Of a DNA stretch of 55,718 nt, positions 1 through 8,518 are shown piece by piece. The stretch covers positions 1-55,718 of the forward strand of contig JARBTJ010000020.1 of the NCBI GenBank assembly GCA_029240245.1. The letters run 5' to 3'. Both the position numbers and the translations under genes were made by a program. This stretch comes from Herbinix sp. Its GTDB lineage: Bacteria; Bacillota; Clostridia; Lachnospirales; Lachnospiraceae. The notes under the pieces were generated by a model, which was not told where the DNA came from, made no database searches, and saw only the letters and a list, made by a program, of their open reading frames with translations. How positions within the stretch are numbered: the first letter of the stretch is position 1; every line of letters begins with the position of its first letter.

Positions 1-50
1 CATATATTAAAATACTTCCGCCTATATTACCGGATTTTAATTTTAAGTGT

Positions 51-79
51 TTGTAATTCACATGAATATTTTGTATAAT
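51..79 (+). promoter_or_regulatory. sigma-A promoter of manA
   Basis: TTGTAA at 51-56 and a perfect TATAAT at 74-79 are separated by exactly 17 bases. This places transcription start near 86 and gives manA an untranslated leader of about 105 bases in which I see no obvious structure. Confidence 0.7.
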
Positions 80-191
80 GAATAAATAAATTAAGAAGCC
101 TTATTCAAATATAAAGTTGGAACATAATCTAAATACATAAAGCAGCAGATATAGAAGGATACATCCGGAATGGGGCAGACAGGAGTTAGGA

Positions 192-1124
192 ATGAGAGAA
201 ATTTTATTTATGGAACCGGTATTTAAAACCATGATCTGGGGCGGTAATAAATTAATGACCGATTTTGGTTATGAGATACCGAGTGAAAACACCGGTGAAT
301 GCTGGGCAATCAGTGCCCATAAAAATGGTGATTGTATCGTAAAAAACGGTACCTATGGCGGTAAACACTTAAGTGAACTCTGGCAGCAGCATAGGGAATT
401 ATTCGGTAACCTTAAGGGTGAAACCTTCCCGCTGTTAATAAAAATCATTGATGCAAAAGCGGATTTAAGCATTCAGGTCCACCCTGATGACCAATATGCT
501 AAGGAGAAGGAGCAGGGATCTCTGGGTAAGACAGAATGCTGGTACATCCTAAATTGTGAGGAAGACGCTAAAATTGTTATCGGACACAATGCGAAGGACA
601 AGGTTGATTTAAGAAATATGATAGCCGATAAGAGATGGCAGGAATTGATCCGTGTAAGGTCAATTAACAAGGGAGATTTCTTTCAGATTAACCCGGGAAC
701 GGTGCATGCCATAAAAGAAGGCACTATGATTCTTGAAACACAACAGAGCAGTGATGTTACCTATCGCCTCTATGACTATGACAGATTAGATCATGGTAAA
801 CCAAGAGAGCTCCACATTGATAAAAGTATCGATGTTATCAACTGTCCTCATACGGATATCAGTGTAAGTGGTAAAACAACACATAGCGAAGCCTGTGAGA
901 TAGAAGAGTTGATCAGCTGCGATTTTTATACCGTTTCAAAAATTTCTCTTCACGGAGAACAGGAGTTTCATCAAGAATCCAAATTTTTGAATGTAAGCGT
1001 AATTGAAGGTTCCGGTGAAATTGATGGAACCCTGATTAAAAAGGGAGACCATTTTATACTGCCCGCGGGTTACGGAAATTATCATATGAAGGGCGATCTG
1101 CAGCTGATTGCATCTCATGTGTAA
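192..1124 (+). CDS. manA: Mannose-6-phosphate isomerase, class I (short Firmicutes type)
   Basis: Interconverts mannose 6-phosphate and fructose 6-phosphate in the cytoplasm, linking mannose use and GDP-mannose supply to glycolysis. The 310-residue length is usual for the short Gram-positive form. Seen in the sequence: the cupin-type metal site with IQVHPDD (Q95, H97), KTECW (E115) and GTVHAI (H172), plus the LETQQSSDVTYRLYDYDR stretch typical of the family. The ATG at 192 follows an AGGAGTTAGGA ribosome binding site. It stands alone: a sigma-A promoter lies upstream and a terminator downstream, so it is not part of the glucan locus. Family assignment is firm; the physiological role (mannan or mannose use versus nucleotide-sugar synthesis) cannot be told from context. 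Confidence 0.95.
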   Translation: MREILFMEPVFKTMIWGGNKLMTDFGYEIPSENTGECWAISAHKNGDCIVKNGTYGGKHLSELWQQHRELFGNLKGETFPLLIKIIDAKADLSIQVHPDDQYAKEKEQGSLGKTECWYILNCEEDAKIVIGHNAKDKVDLRNMIADKRWQELIRVRSINKGDFFQINPGTVHAIKEGTMILETQQSSDVTYRLYDYDRLDHGKPRELHIDKSIDVINCPHTDISVSGKTTHSEACEIEELISCDFYTVSKISLHGEQEFHQESKFLNVSVIEGSGEIDGTLIKKGDHFILPAGYGNYHMKGDLQLIASHV

Positions 1125-1265
1125 ACGGCATAGTGCAATAACGGAGGAATAAGCTTTTCGAGTAGCTTCCGGTATGCGTGCTGGTTCCTATTGACGCGAT
1201 TATGCTTTCAACCAGGAAGGCTTGATGAAGTTATGTAGATAAAAAGTTTGCTATGTTTAGTATAT
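1125..1265 (+). other. Non-coding stretch with two hairpins after manA
   Basis: No open frame of note. Two foldable segments are visible: CGGA...AAGCT-loop-AGCTT.CG at about 1142-1172, and CTGGTT...AACCAG at about 1180-1217. Together with the terminator at 1266-1320 this could be a manA 3' untranslated region or a small RNA. I do not recognise it as a known RNA family. Confidence 0.3.
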
Positions 1266-1320
1266 AAGCCGATTATTTGTTGTAAGCCTTGTTTGGGCTT
1301 AAGCAGATGACCGGCTTTTT
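1266..1320 (+). terminator. Rho-independent terminator after manA
   Basis: A compound hairpin: inner stem TAAGCC/GGGCTTA and outer stem AAGCC (1266-1270) with GGCTT (1313-1317), running straight into TTTTTT. The 300 bases that follow (1321-1629) are AT-rich, with no gene seen, and must hold the promoter of the next operon, though I could not fix its -35/-10 boxes. Confidence 0.7.
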
Positions 1321-1629
1321 TCGTAATGCCTCAACCTATGTTTTTGCCGTTGTTTTAGCGTATTTCATGAAGCATTTTGTTATTATTATGACAAGCTTCA
1401 TTTATTATAAGAATTTTTATGTATTTATTAATAATATCCTCGGAATAAAATTATAAATTCGCTACATCATTCTACATTTATTGTAATTTCCGGATGATAA
1501 AATTAGATATTAGAGAATGGTCTGCAATAATAATATTAATAAATACTAAAAATGTGAATACACTGGGTAAGAATGGATATATTTCTAAATGGTAAAAATA
1601 TACATAATCTAATAATCGGAGATGGTAGC

Positions 1630-2721
1630 ATGAGAGCTGTGATTAAGAAATTTGCACTGTTAGGGGTTATAGCATTATCCATAGGAATCTGTTATAAGGT
1701 AACCAGTTACTCGTATGCGCGAGTGCAAGGAGCGATTAATATATCAATAAATTCCTCGGAGCAAGCACTAATAGCTATGCCGGAGGAAATTGAACTGCAG
1801 GTTTCTAAATCGATAAACGTGACCAATACTTTAATAGAAAGAGAAAATATAAAGGCATTAAAGGATAAGTGGGAAGATTATTCGGAGGACGAGCTGATAT
1901 CAACACTTGAACGTAATATCCCAATTAATCGTACCGGAGAAGATGGTATTATTAGGGACCTATATGTAGACACAGTAGAGGATTGTGTTATCTATAGAGA
2001 AACTGACATACAGACCGAACTTGGCAAGGAAAATTTTTATATTAATAATAATTTAAGCGTACCTGCCACAATTAACATAAATATCGATGAACTACAGCCA
2101 GGGGAAACAATGAATATAATTGATGTTACTAGCAGAAATCTGGGCTCAGGAGAGACCTGGAGGATACCTTTTCATATTGATAAGAATGTAGAAAGTACTT
2201 CATTTCAATTAGTAATAACAGCTTTCTGGGAGGGTGGTTCTGCAGTAATCAACAAAATCATTACAGTTCAGGTGGATACGGTGATGAATGAAATAAAAAA
2301 TGATTTACGGGAGGATCATAAAGAAGAGATAATATCCGAGACCGAACACGAAAAAGCACTCAGTGATAGGGAGCAAACGAACTCCAAAGAGAAGCTAACC
2401 TCGGATACTTCATCGGAGCAAGCTACCCAACCGTCTGCGAAGAAGACATCCGCAAGCACGGATCGTACCAACCCTGATGACACAAAGATAGCTTCCGTGA
2501 TGGAACCTACGGAACCGGAAGATAATACATTGCAAAATAGGGATTTAGTAATAAATAACGAACCCGGTGATTCGAATTTATTATCTGAACCGGTACAAAA
2601 AGAGGATGCGACGATAAATACTGATATTGATGTGGAAGAAAGCGAAGTGCTCGACGAAAATATGGATCAGGATGAGGATGTAACGATTGAAAATAGTACG
2701 GTGATAGAAACTGACAACTAA
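1630..2721 (+). CDS. Exported protein with SipW-type leader and long acidic Thr/Ser/Asp/Glu-rich tail
   Basis: Not recognised as a named family. The start at 1630 is chosen because a GGAG box lies about 8 bases upstream; an in-frame ATG at 1573 has none. The 363-residue product begins with a charged stretch and a hydrophobic core (about residues 7-25), then YARVQGAINISINSSEQALI, which resembles the region after SipW signal peptides (compare the 7600-8196 product). A folded segment of roughly 200 residues with a beta-rich part (about 130-225) follows. The last 120 or so residues are low-complexity and rich in E, D, T, S, P and N, suggesting a flexible surface stalk. It is the first gene of a run with the DUF5305 gene 16 bases downstream. 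I infer a secreted or surface component processed by the SipW peptidase at 6202-7326; this is not proven. Confidence 0.6.
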   Translation: MRAVIKKFALLGVIALSIGICYKVTSYSYARVQGAINISINSSEQALIAMPEEIELQVSKSINVTNTLIERENIKALKDKWEDYSEDELISTLERNIPINRTGEDGIIRDLYVDTVEDCVIYRETDIQTELGKENFYINNNLSVPATININIDELQPGETMNIIDVTSRNLGSGETWRIPFHIDKNVESTSFQLVITAFWEGGSAVINKIITVQVDTVMNEIKNDLREDHKEEIISETEHEKALSDREQTNSKEKLTSDTSSEQATQPSAKKTSASTDRTNPDDTKIASVMEPTEPEDNTLQNRDLVINNEPGDSNLLSEPVQKEDATINTDIDVEESEVLDENMDQDEDVTIENSTVIETDN

Positions 2722-2737
2722 CAGGAATGTTAGGGAT

Positions 2738-3865
2738 GTGTTTGGAAAACGAAGGGAAGCTGCAGAAGAACAGGGGGATAATAAATTGAAGGGACAAAAT
2801 TCCAATAAACGAAAAAAGAATCGAATAGGATGGATGAAAATAATTGCAGGATTTGTGTTAATCCTATGGGGAATATCTACTTTTACTTTTCTGCAAGCAA
2901 TAAGAAAACCGGTAGTAACAGAAGAAAAAGTGGTTCAAAATGTGATAGAGCAGAAAGAAAGCTTTTCCTATTCAGTTAAAGTGAAACCAAGTTTGCTCTA
3001 TCTGGATGGCGGTACCATTTCACCGGATGATGTGGTTTTTAATAACCTGACGGATCATTTGATATTAGATTTCGATCTCTCAGTTAATTCAAGAAAACCG
3101 GTAAAAGTCCAAGGCAATGTTAGCCTGGTTTATAAACTGGTCGCTGAATCTATGTGGGAACGTGAATTTACCCTTCGCTCAGACAAGTCAATCGATTCTG
3201 TGGGAGTGAGTAATTCCATAATGCAGGAACAGGTAACTGTAAATATCAACGATATTTTACAATATTTAAAGCAGATAGAAGAAGAAACCTCAGTCAGGCC
3301 AAGCGGCTATACATTAACGTTTAAACCGATATTTAACGGAGTCGTCTACGATGAGAAGGGGAATAAACTAGATGATTTAACCTCTAATTTAGAGATTTTG
3401 TTTGATTTAAACAGTCAGTATTTGAAATATTCCAGTGAAAACGCTAGTGATGAATTGGTCACTACAAAATCCATAGAGGAGCGAAGGACAATACCGCAAG
3501 AGATCAGCTTTCTTAATTGGAATATCTCTGTAATGAAGTCAAGAGTTATCTTTGGCCTTTTATCCTTATTAAGCCTAATACCAATTGTAATCATGATAAT
3601 AAGAAAAATGAGAACCCAAAAAAATCAGGAAGCAGAGGATGTGCTGATTGATAAAAGACATAGAAGCAAAATAATTGAGGTCTCAGATAAAATCAGCCTC
3701 GACTTAATGCCTCATTTGGGTTTGAAAAATTTTAATGTATTATTACAGATTGCGGAAGAGAAGGATGAACCAATTCTAAAATATAGCAGTTTGGATACAG
3801 TATCTTATTATGTGATGGGTACCTCCAGTATTTATCATTACGATATTCAAATAAAGTGCGGTTAA
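2738..3865 (+). CDS. DUF5305-type membrane protein
   Basis: 375 residues starting at GTG 2738. Topology: a basic N-terminus, one membrane segment (about residues 34-52), an extracellular beta-rich domain (about 65-255), a second membrane segment (about 275-293) and a cytoplasmic tail of about 80 residues. The external domain has the pattern I associate with DUF5305 (SFSYSVKVKPSLLYLDGG, then VFNNLTDHL and a W-x-x-E-F-T-L segment). DUF5305 genes are typically found beside signal peptidase I/SipW genes and beta-rich secreted proteins in archaea and clostridia, which agrees with this locus. The role is unknown; a scaffold or assembly partner for SipW substrates is an inference. Confidence 0.65.
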   Translation: MFGKRREAAEEQGDNKLKGQNSNKRKKNRIGWMKIIAGFVLILWGISTFTFLQAIRKPVVTEEKVVQNVIEQKESFSYSVKVKPSLLYLDGGTISPDDVVFNNLTDHLILDFDLSVNSRKPVKVQGNVSLVYKLVAESMWEREFTLRSDKSIDSVGVSNSIMQEQVTVNINDILQYLKQIEEETSVRPSGYTLTFKPIFNGVVYDEKGNKLDDLTSNLEILFDLNSQYLKYSSENASDELVTTKSIEERRTIPQEISFLNWNISVMKSRVIFGLLSLLSLIPIVIMIIRKMRTQKNQEAEDVLIDKRHRSKIIEVSDKISLDLMPHLGLKNFNVLLQIAEEKDEPILKYSSLDTVSYYVMGTSSIYHYDIQIKCG

Positions 3866-3875
3866 GGGATGAAGC

Positions 3876-4835
3876 ATGATTCTTAAAATAAAATATGTAT
3901 TTAATTCATTGATGAATAAGCATTTTAAAAATGAGACAATAACTGATGTTGTGAAGATTATATATGCTTATCGAATTTTGTCATGCGCATTGACCTCCTT
4001 TGCATATATCGTTGGAAGACCGCATATGTATGTACTTTTTAAATTAGGAGTCAGTATTTCACTGTTTATTCTGACTTCCATAATTACTGACTATTACATT
4101 AAATATAAGGAGTTTAAGGGGAAATTAAAGACACTGCTTTTGATTGAAACCTTGGGACTGGTTTTTTTACTTTTACCGACAGGAGGGTTGAACAGTCCGT
4201 TTATATGGTACTCATTAAACCCTATTTTAGTGGCAGCATGCTATTTACCGGCATATTTTAGCTGGATGAACTTGATTTTCTATTTAACCTCCGGCACCAT
4301 CATATCTTATTGTTTTTTTAATCCGGAGGATTTGGAGGTTATTACTATATTTACGGATAATTCGAAGCTGGTATTAATTTTTTCTTTGATAACCCTGGCT
4401 GTACAGCTACTATCCGGTCTGACGAAAAAGTTATATATTCAAACAAAGGCACTCGAATTATCCAATCGACAAAAACAGGAATCTATGAATTATATCATGT
4501 CATTATATCAAATATTGGAAGCATTGAATAATCATAATACAAAGGACAAGCTTTTTGAGGCTTTAGCTGATTATACGGCTAAATTAACGAAGAGTGAATT
4601 GTGTTTCTATTGGTTACCCGGAGAACAATCGGAAGATGGAATTCTAAAAGTGAATAAAGGTATAACAACTTCTGAACAAAAAGCGATACAAGAATCAATC
4701 CCATATTTGAATCTGGATACCGATGATTTGCAGATACAAATTATACATCTTATCAATAAAGATTTCATGGTAATTCCCATCCTGGCACCTTCTACTCCGG
4801 CAGGTCTTATTGGTATACTTATGCAAAATAATTAA
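3876..4835 (+). CDS. Sensor half of a two-component histidine kinase (membrane plus GAF-like part)
   Basis: 319 residues with about five or six hydrophobic segments between residues 25 and 190, then a cytoplasmic helix (about 195-230) and a GAF-like segment (about 230-315) that ends abruptly at ILMQNN. It has no histidine or ATPase box. The kinase half follows 11 bases later in another frame (4847-5602) and lacks a visible ribosome binding site. Full-length relatives I know of carry both halves in one chain of about 570 residues, with an LGxL-x-LSxLSAVxLERF-type junction. The simplest reading is therefore a single sensor-kinase gene interrupted by a one-base loss in the AATAATTAA region at 4827-4835, or a sequencing error. 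A genuine two-protein split is less likely. Confidence 0.7.
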   Translation: MILKIKYVFNSLMNKHFKNETITDVVKIIYAYRILSCALTSFAYIVGRPHMYVLFKLGVSISLFILTSIITDYYIKYKEFKGKLKTLLLIETLGLVFLLLPTGGLNSPFIWYSLNPILVAACYLPAYFSWMNLIFYLTSGTIISYCFFNPEDLEVITIFTDNSKLVLIFSLITLAVQLLSGLTKKLYIQTKALELSNRQKQESMNYIMSLYQILEALNNHNTKDKLFEALADYTAKLTKSELCFYWLPGEQSEDGILKVNKGITTSEQKAIQESIPYLNLDTDDLQIQIIHLINKDFMVIPILAPSTPAGLIGILMQNN

Positions 4836-4846
4836 TCAATAAAAAT

Positions 4847-5602
4847 ATGCAAAACATGAAATTAATTGAATTTTTATCCGGTTTATCGGCAGTTACGCTG
4901 GAGCGATTTCATCAGGAAGAAATTGAAAATTCCCTGATCGTAATGGAGGAACAAAATCGTATTGCGAATGAAATTCATGACAGTGTTTCACAGAGGCTAT
5001 TTAGTATTTCCTATGCAATCCATGGTTTATTAGGAAGATGGACGACAATGTCTAAGGAGGAGCTGAAGGGGTATTTAGTAGAATTGAATGAGACCTCGAA
5101 CTATGCCATGCAGGAGCTAAGAAACTCTATTTATCAATTGAGTTCGAAAAAGAACGGTAAAAAATCACTTCAAATTGCTTTAAGAGAACTTATCCATAGC
5201 ATTTCTAAATTACATAGTATTAACATAAATTATGAATTAACCGGTGATGATGAACGATTACCTCTATCATTAAAAAAAGGTATAACCAGGATCATTCAGG
5301 AAGCATGCAGTAATGCAATACGTCATGGTAAATGTCGATCGATAAGATTAAATCTTAATGTGGAAAAGGATAGCATTCAACTTGTTATACAAGATGATGG
5401 TGTTGGATTTAATGCTAATGAAAGTGAGGAAAAAGTGAAAGGTTTAGGTTTGTCTAATATTAAAAACCTGGTGTTAACATTTCATGGAGATATTAAAATA
5501 GAAAGTGCACTTGGAAAAGGTACGGGAATACACATAATAATTCCGCTTAATCTTACCAAGATTCAGACTGGGGGCTCACTGTATGAAGATTTTAATCATT
5601 GA
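4847..5602 (+). CDS. Histidine kinase catalytic half (HisKA_3 / HATPase, LiaS/DegS-like)
   Basis: 251 residues: a short helix with SGLSAVTLERFHQEE, the HisKA_3 phosphoacceptor box EQNRIANEIHDSVSQRLFS (H44), then the HATPase domain with the N-box QEACSNAIRHG and the G-boxes DDGVGF and GLGLSNIK. It would phosphorylate the response regulator at 5583-6209, whose start overlaps its end by 20 bases. No ribosome binding site precedes ATG 4847, and the frame is open only back to 4832 (stop at 4829-4831), just before the end of the sensor half. This supports an original fusion with 3876-4835. If the break is real the kinase would have lost its sensory part. Confidence 0.8.
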   Translation: MQNMKLIEFLSGLSAVTLERFHQEEIENSLIVMEEQNRIANEIHDSVSQRLFSISYAIHGLLGRWTTMSKEELKGYLVELNETSNYAMQELRNSIYQLSSKKNGKKSLQIALRELIHSISKLHSININYELTGDDERLPLSLKKGITRIIQEACSNAIRHGKCRSIRLNLNVEKDSIQLVIQDDGVGFNANESEEKVKGLGLSNIKNLVLTFHGDIKIESALGKGTGIHIIIPLNLTKIQTGGSLYEDFNH

Positions 5603-6209
5603 TGATCATCCACTTGTCAGAAGGGGGCTATCTTTTGTGCTATCACTGGAAAAGGATATTGAAATTGTAGGTGAAGCCTGTAACATAAAAGAAGCACTTG
5701 ATATACTGAACAGACAAAATCCTGATATTGCTTTAGTTGACTTAAAACTGGGGTCCGAATATGGATTGGACATTATAGATAAATATAAGGCATCAAAATC
5801 AGAATGTAAATTTATTGTCCTGACATCCTCAGCTCAGGAAGGCGATCTCAGGCGTGCGGAGGAGGCCGGAGCTTTCGGATATGTATTAAAGGAAGCGTTA
5901 CCAGAGGAATTACTATACGCTATCCGAGTTGTCAGCAAGGGCAGAAAATACTATGATCCCGGTATGATGGAGGAAATTATGAAGATTACTTCCCATGAAG
6001 GGATTGTAGAAGAATTGACACCAAGAGAGCAGGAGGTTCTAAAGGCTCTGGGACAAGGCTTATGTAATAAAGAAATAGCAAAAAAACTGTATATAACAGA
6101 ATTTACGGTAAAAAAACATGTCAGCCAAATCTTAGCTAAGCTGGATTTGACTGACAGAACACAGGCAGCATTATATGCTCACTCCAAAGGATTAATCAGA
6201 GTCAGTTAA
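5583..6209 (+). CDS. NarL/LuxR-family response regulator
   Basis: 208 residues. Receiver domain with the acidic pair D7-D8, phosphoacceptor D53 (ALVDLKLG), VLTSS switch residues and the conserved lysine in GYVLKEA. A C-terminal LuxR-type helix-turn-helix lies at about 143-205 (LTPREQEVLKALGQGLCNKEIAKKL...VKKHVSQIL). The start at 5583 follows GGGGGCTC and overlaps the kinase gene by 20 bases, so the two are translationally coupled. The gene runs toward sipW and its last bases overlap the end of sipW by 8. Likely targets, by position, are the sipW and 7600 promoters with their dyads; this is inference. Confidence 0.92.
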   Translation: MKILIIDDHPLVRRGLSFVLSLEKDIEIVGEACNIKEALDILNRQNPDIALVDLKLGSEYGLDIIDKYKASKSECKFIVLTSSAQEGDLRRAEEAGAFGYVLKEALPEELLYAIRVVSKGRKYYDPGMMEEIMKITSHEGIVEELTPREQEVLKALGQGLCNKEIAKKLYITEFTVKKHVSQILAKLDLTDRTQAALYAHSKGLIRVS

Positions 6210-7326
6210 ATATTGGATTAGCACCTCGAATTCGGCGAATAAATCGCCGAATTTCTTTTACTGTCTTTCGGCGAAGCTTTCGGTCAATGATTGGATACAG
6301 CATGAAAGGAAGACCTGGTAATAACGATACGGCAATTAATGCTAGCCAATAGCTTTTATTTGCTAAGTAATAAATTAATTTACCCGGCAGAAAGGGGTAG
6401 AACATACTAACATAAATCATGGAATTATATTGACCTGCTTTTGCGGCTTTTAACGTCATATCCGCTTCCAGCGTATTGCCTGTTTTCAGCTTTGTTAAGG
6501 GATTTTGAAAGGATAATTGTTTATCCTTTGTTGTAATGGTTGCTACAATAGGTAAGAAACTCCTGTTATTAAGCTCTGATAAGGGTTTTGTAATCTCTTC
6601 TCCAACCATGATAATGCCGATATTACTGCCTGACAATACCCCCGGAGCTACATCAGAAACCTCGTAAGGAACCATGATTCGTTCGGAAGAAACCAACATG
6701 GTAGCTCCCATAATAATTGATATGGTTATTCCCGCAAAAAAGTAAACGAACTGTAATTCGAGACCGTTTCTTTTTTTCCTTGTCCTTTTTTTCTTTTTGC
6801 TATTTAAATATTCACTTACCCCTATAATGGCGGCAAGTATAATCGCTATAAGTGGCATGATATACGGGGTAGACTGTAGTTCTTCCATCCATAGTGGAAG
6901 ATAACCGATAAGTGGAATTTTTAACGGTTGTTTTCCTATCGTTATAACCTTACTGAAAATCCAACCTCTTTGTATCCTACCGGTACCGCCGGATGCTTGA
7001 TCTGTATAATCGTTCGCGTCTCCCTTTGTGATATATCCGGTCTCGTCATTTCCTTCGACGATCCTATGGACAATATAGCCTTGAGAAGATAACTGACCTT
7101 CCTTATCCTTAAATACTACAATATCGCCAATCTGGACGTTCTCCTTGGCCGACAGGCTCTGAATCAACAGCAAATCACTTCGTTGAAACAGCGGATACAT
7201 ACTATTCGAGCGAACAGAAGTAAATAACATGGGTCGGTTAAAAATAGCAGAAGTGATTGCTGCGGTAAGTGAAAATATCACAATGATATATAATAGAACA
7301 TCAATCAATCTAGATAAATATTTCAT
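6202..7326 (-). CDS. sipW: Signal peptidase I, SipW/archaeal-ER type, with long C-terminal extension
   Basis: 374 residues. The start at 7326 is chosen because GGAGG lies 8 bases upstream; an ATG at 7341 overlaps that box. An N-terminal membrane helix (about 8-28) is followed by the catalytic Ser in RSNSMYP (S42) and a histidine in GYIVHRIV (H87) in place of the usual bacterial lysine, then ITKGDAND. These are the marks of the Ser/His SipW class. SipW enzymes normally have about 190 residues; here a second membrane helix (about 155-172), a basic loop, another helix (about 190-215), an external domain and a last helix near 325-345 add about 180 residues. It presumably cleaves the leaders of the 1630 and 7600 products. 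Confidence 0.9.
   Translation of the reverse strand: MKYLSRLIDVLLYIIVIFSLTAAITSAIFNRPMLFTSVRSNSMYPLFQRSDLLLIQSLSAKENVQIGDIVVFKDKEGQLSSQGYIVHRIVEGNDETGYITKGDANDYTDQASGGTGRIQRGWIFSKVITIGKQPLKIPLIGYLPLWMEELQSTPYIMPLIAIILAAIIGVSEYLNSKKKKRTRKKRNGLELQFVYFFAGITISIIMGATMLVSSERIMVPYEVSDVAPGVLSGSNIGIIMVGEEITKPLSELNNRSFLPIVATITTKDKQLSFQNPLTKLKTGNTLEADMTLKAAKAGQYNSMIYVSMFYPFLPGKLIYYLANKSYWLALIAVSLLPGLPFMLYPIIDRKLRRKTVKEIRRFIRRIRGANPIFN
6229..6258 (+). terminator. Terminator of the response-regulator operon, inside the sipW 3' end
   Basis: A perfect 10-base stem AATTCGGCGA / TCGCCGAATT (6229-6238 and 6244-6253) with loop ATAAA is followed by TCTTTT. It acts on the plus strand, 20 bases after the regulator stop codon, yet lies within the last coding codons of sipW on the minus strand. 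Confidence 0.65.
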
Positions 7327-7400
7327 TAGCTCATCCTCCATATCATTATTCTAATAAACGCCGGATCAATTGTAATTACTCTATCGTATATAGAATATGG

Positions 7401-7576
7401 TACGAAAGACTACCTTCAAAATGCAAAGGTAGTAGGAAGGGGTACTTTTGTAGAAGTGGTGATGGTACTTAATAGGTACGCAAAATATATCATTATGATT
7501 GATTGGAAGTATACCTCTGAGGAACGCCAAAAGAAAGAATTTGATATATTATTCTCCTTGTAGGTAAATGTACCTA
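7401..7576. promoter_or_regulatory. Divergent sipW / 7600 control region with dyads
   Basis: This 273-base gap between two divergent genes holds a perfect dyad ACTACCTT-N9-AAGGTAGT (7409-7416 and 7426-7433), two direct copies of GGTACTT about 24 bases apart (near 7440 and 7465), and a hairpin TAGGTA-AATG-TACCTA (7561-7576) just before the ribosome binding site of the 7600 gene. They are candidate binding sites for the neighbouring NarL-type regulator. The promoter boxes themselves are not clear to me. Confidence 0.4.
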
Positions 7577-7599
7577 ATAATTTCAGGAGGTAAGAAAGA

Positions 7600-8196
7600 A
7601 TGAAAAAGAGTTTTTTGGTAGTAGTAGCATTATTGTGTATGGCTAGTTTGATGGCAGCAATGGCGTATACAAAAGCAACAGTGACAAGTGCAGGTAGTTT
7701 TAAGATTTCTAACACCGACACCGCTCTTTTAGCACTTACAGCAGGTAATCATGGTGCAGCAGGTTATAATCAGACGAATAAAGCTGTTTCGGGAAAGCTT
7801 GTAATTAATTGGGCTAAGGGCAATAACGGTGAATTTGGTATGCAACATGGCAGCGTTTATACCTGGGATAGTTTATTTACAGTAACAAACAATTCGGAAA
7901 ATACTGTAAACGTTACTATTTCAATCCCGGATGCATCCATTATGCAAAACACAACGAAAAATGAGCCGAATATTCAGGGTAATCTTTATATGAAAACATC
8001 CGATGATACTACTTGGTATAAAGTTGCTGGTCGTCATTCTGGTAGCGATGTAACAGTTACGTTTGTATTAGCAGCTGGCGCATCTAAGACCATCGATTCT
8101 AAATTTGATTTTGACTTAAAAGATAATATTGAGAATAGCAAATTTGATTTAAATATCGTTGTTGATGCTGTTAGAGTAGTACCAGTTACTCCGTAA
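7600..8196 (+). CDS. Secreted beta-rich protein with SipW-dependent-type leader (CalY/TasA- or DUF1102-like)
   Basis: 198 residues. ATG 7600 follows TCAGGAGGTAAGAA, a strong ribosome binding site. The N-terminus is KKS plus a hydrophobic core, then MAYTKATVTSAGSFKISNTDTALLAL, which matches the layout of SipW-dependent leaders and the first strand of camelysin/TasA-like proteins. The rest is Asn/Thr/Ser-rich, with alternating-strand segments (VTNNSENTVNVTISI; VTFVLAAGASKTIDSKFDFDL) and no Cys after the leader. No catalytic motif. It probably forms surface fibres or a matrix, or decorates the wall. Cleavage by the divergent sipW product is inferred from context. A hairpin terminator follows. 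Confidence 0.7.
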   Translation: MKKSFLVVVALLCMASLMAAMAYTKATVTSAGSFKISNTDTALLALTAGNHGAAGYNQTNKAVSGKLVINWAKGNNGEFGMQHGSVYTWDSLFTVTNNSENTVNVTISIPDASIMQNTTKNEPNIQGNLYMKTSDDTTWYKVAGRHSGSDVTVTFVLAAGASKTIDSKFDFDLKDNIENSKFDLNIVVDAVRVVPVTP

Positions 8197-8225
8197 TTTT
8201 TAAAATGTATTAGTTCAAATAAAAG

Positions 8226-8254
8226 AGGGCGTACGCATTCTTGCGATACGCCCT
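8226..8254 (+). terminator. Hairpin terminator after the 7600 gene
   Basis: AGGGCGTA-CGCA / TGCG-a-TACGCCCT forms a 12-base stem with one bulge and loop TTCT, preceded by AAAA and followed by a short TT tract only. It is a strong stem with a weak U-tract. Confidence 0.55.
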
Positions 8255-8518
8255 TTAGAATGCCCCAAAAACTTGAAAAGTATATGGTATATAATCTCAC
8301 AACTTACTATATAAATTAATAGAATTGATCACTATTCATTATGGACTAAACCCCGTTAAGTACGGCGGGAAGAGAATATTGCCGATACCATGCAGAAGAT
8401 TGATTAATAGCTCGGAAGGTATAAATATTGACAAATACTTATACTTCGGGTGAAAGGCGAAATGTTTTTTCATCAAAATACATGACGGATGATTGTATTG
8501 AGAGTGGGGGTGTAATCC

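Noticed and set aside
1125..1265. Riboswitch between manA and the next operon
   Set aside because: It lies downstream of manA and before that gene's terminator, and matches no riboswitch consensus I know.
7416..7721. 101-residue minus-strand frame over the 7600 gene start
   Set aside because: Overlaps the promoter and leader of a well-supported gene and has no ribosome binding site.
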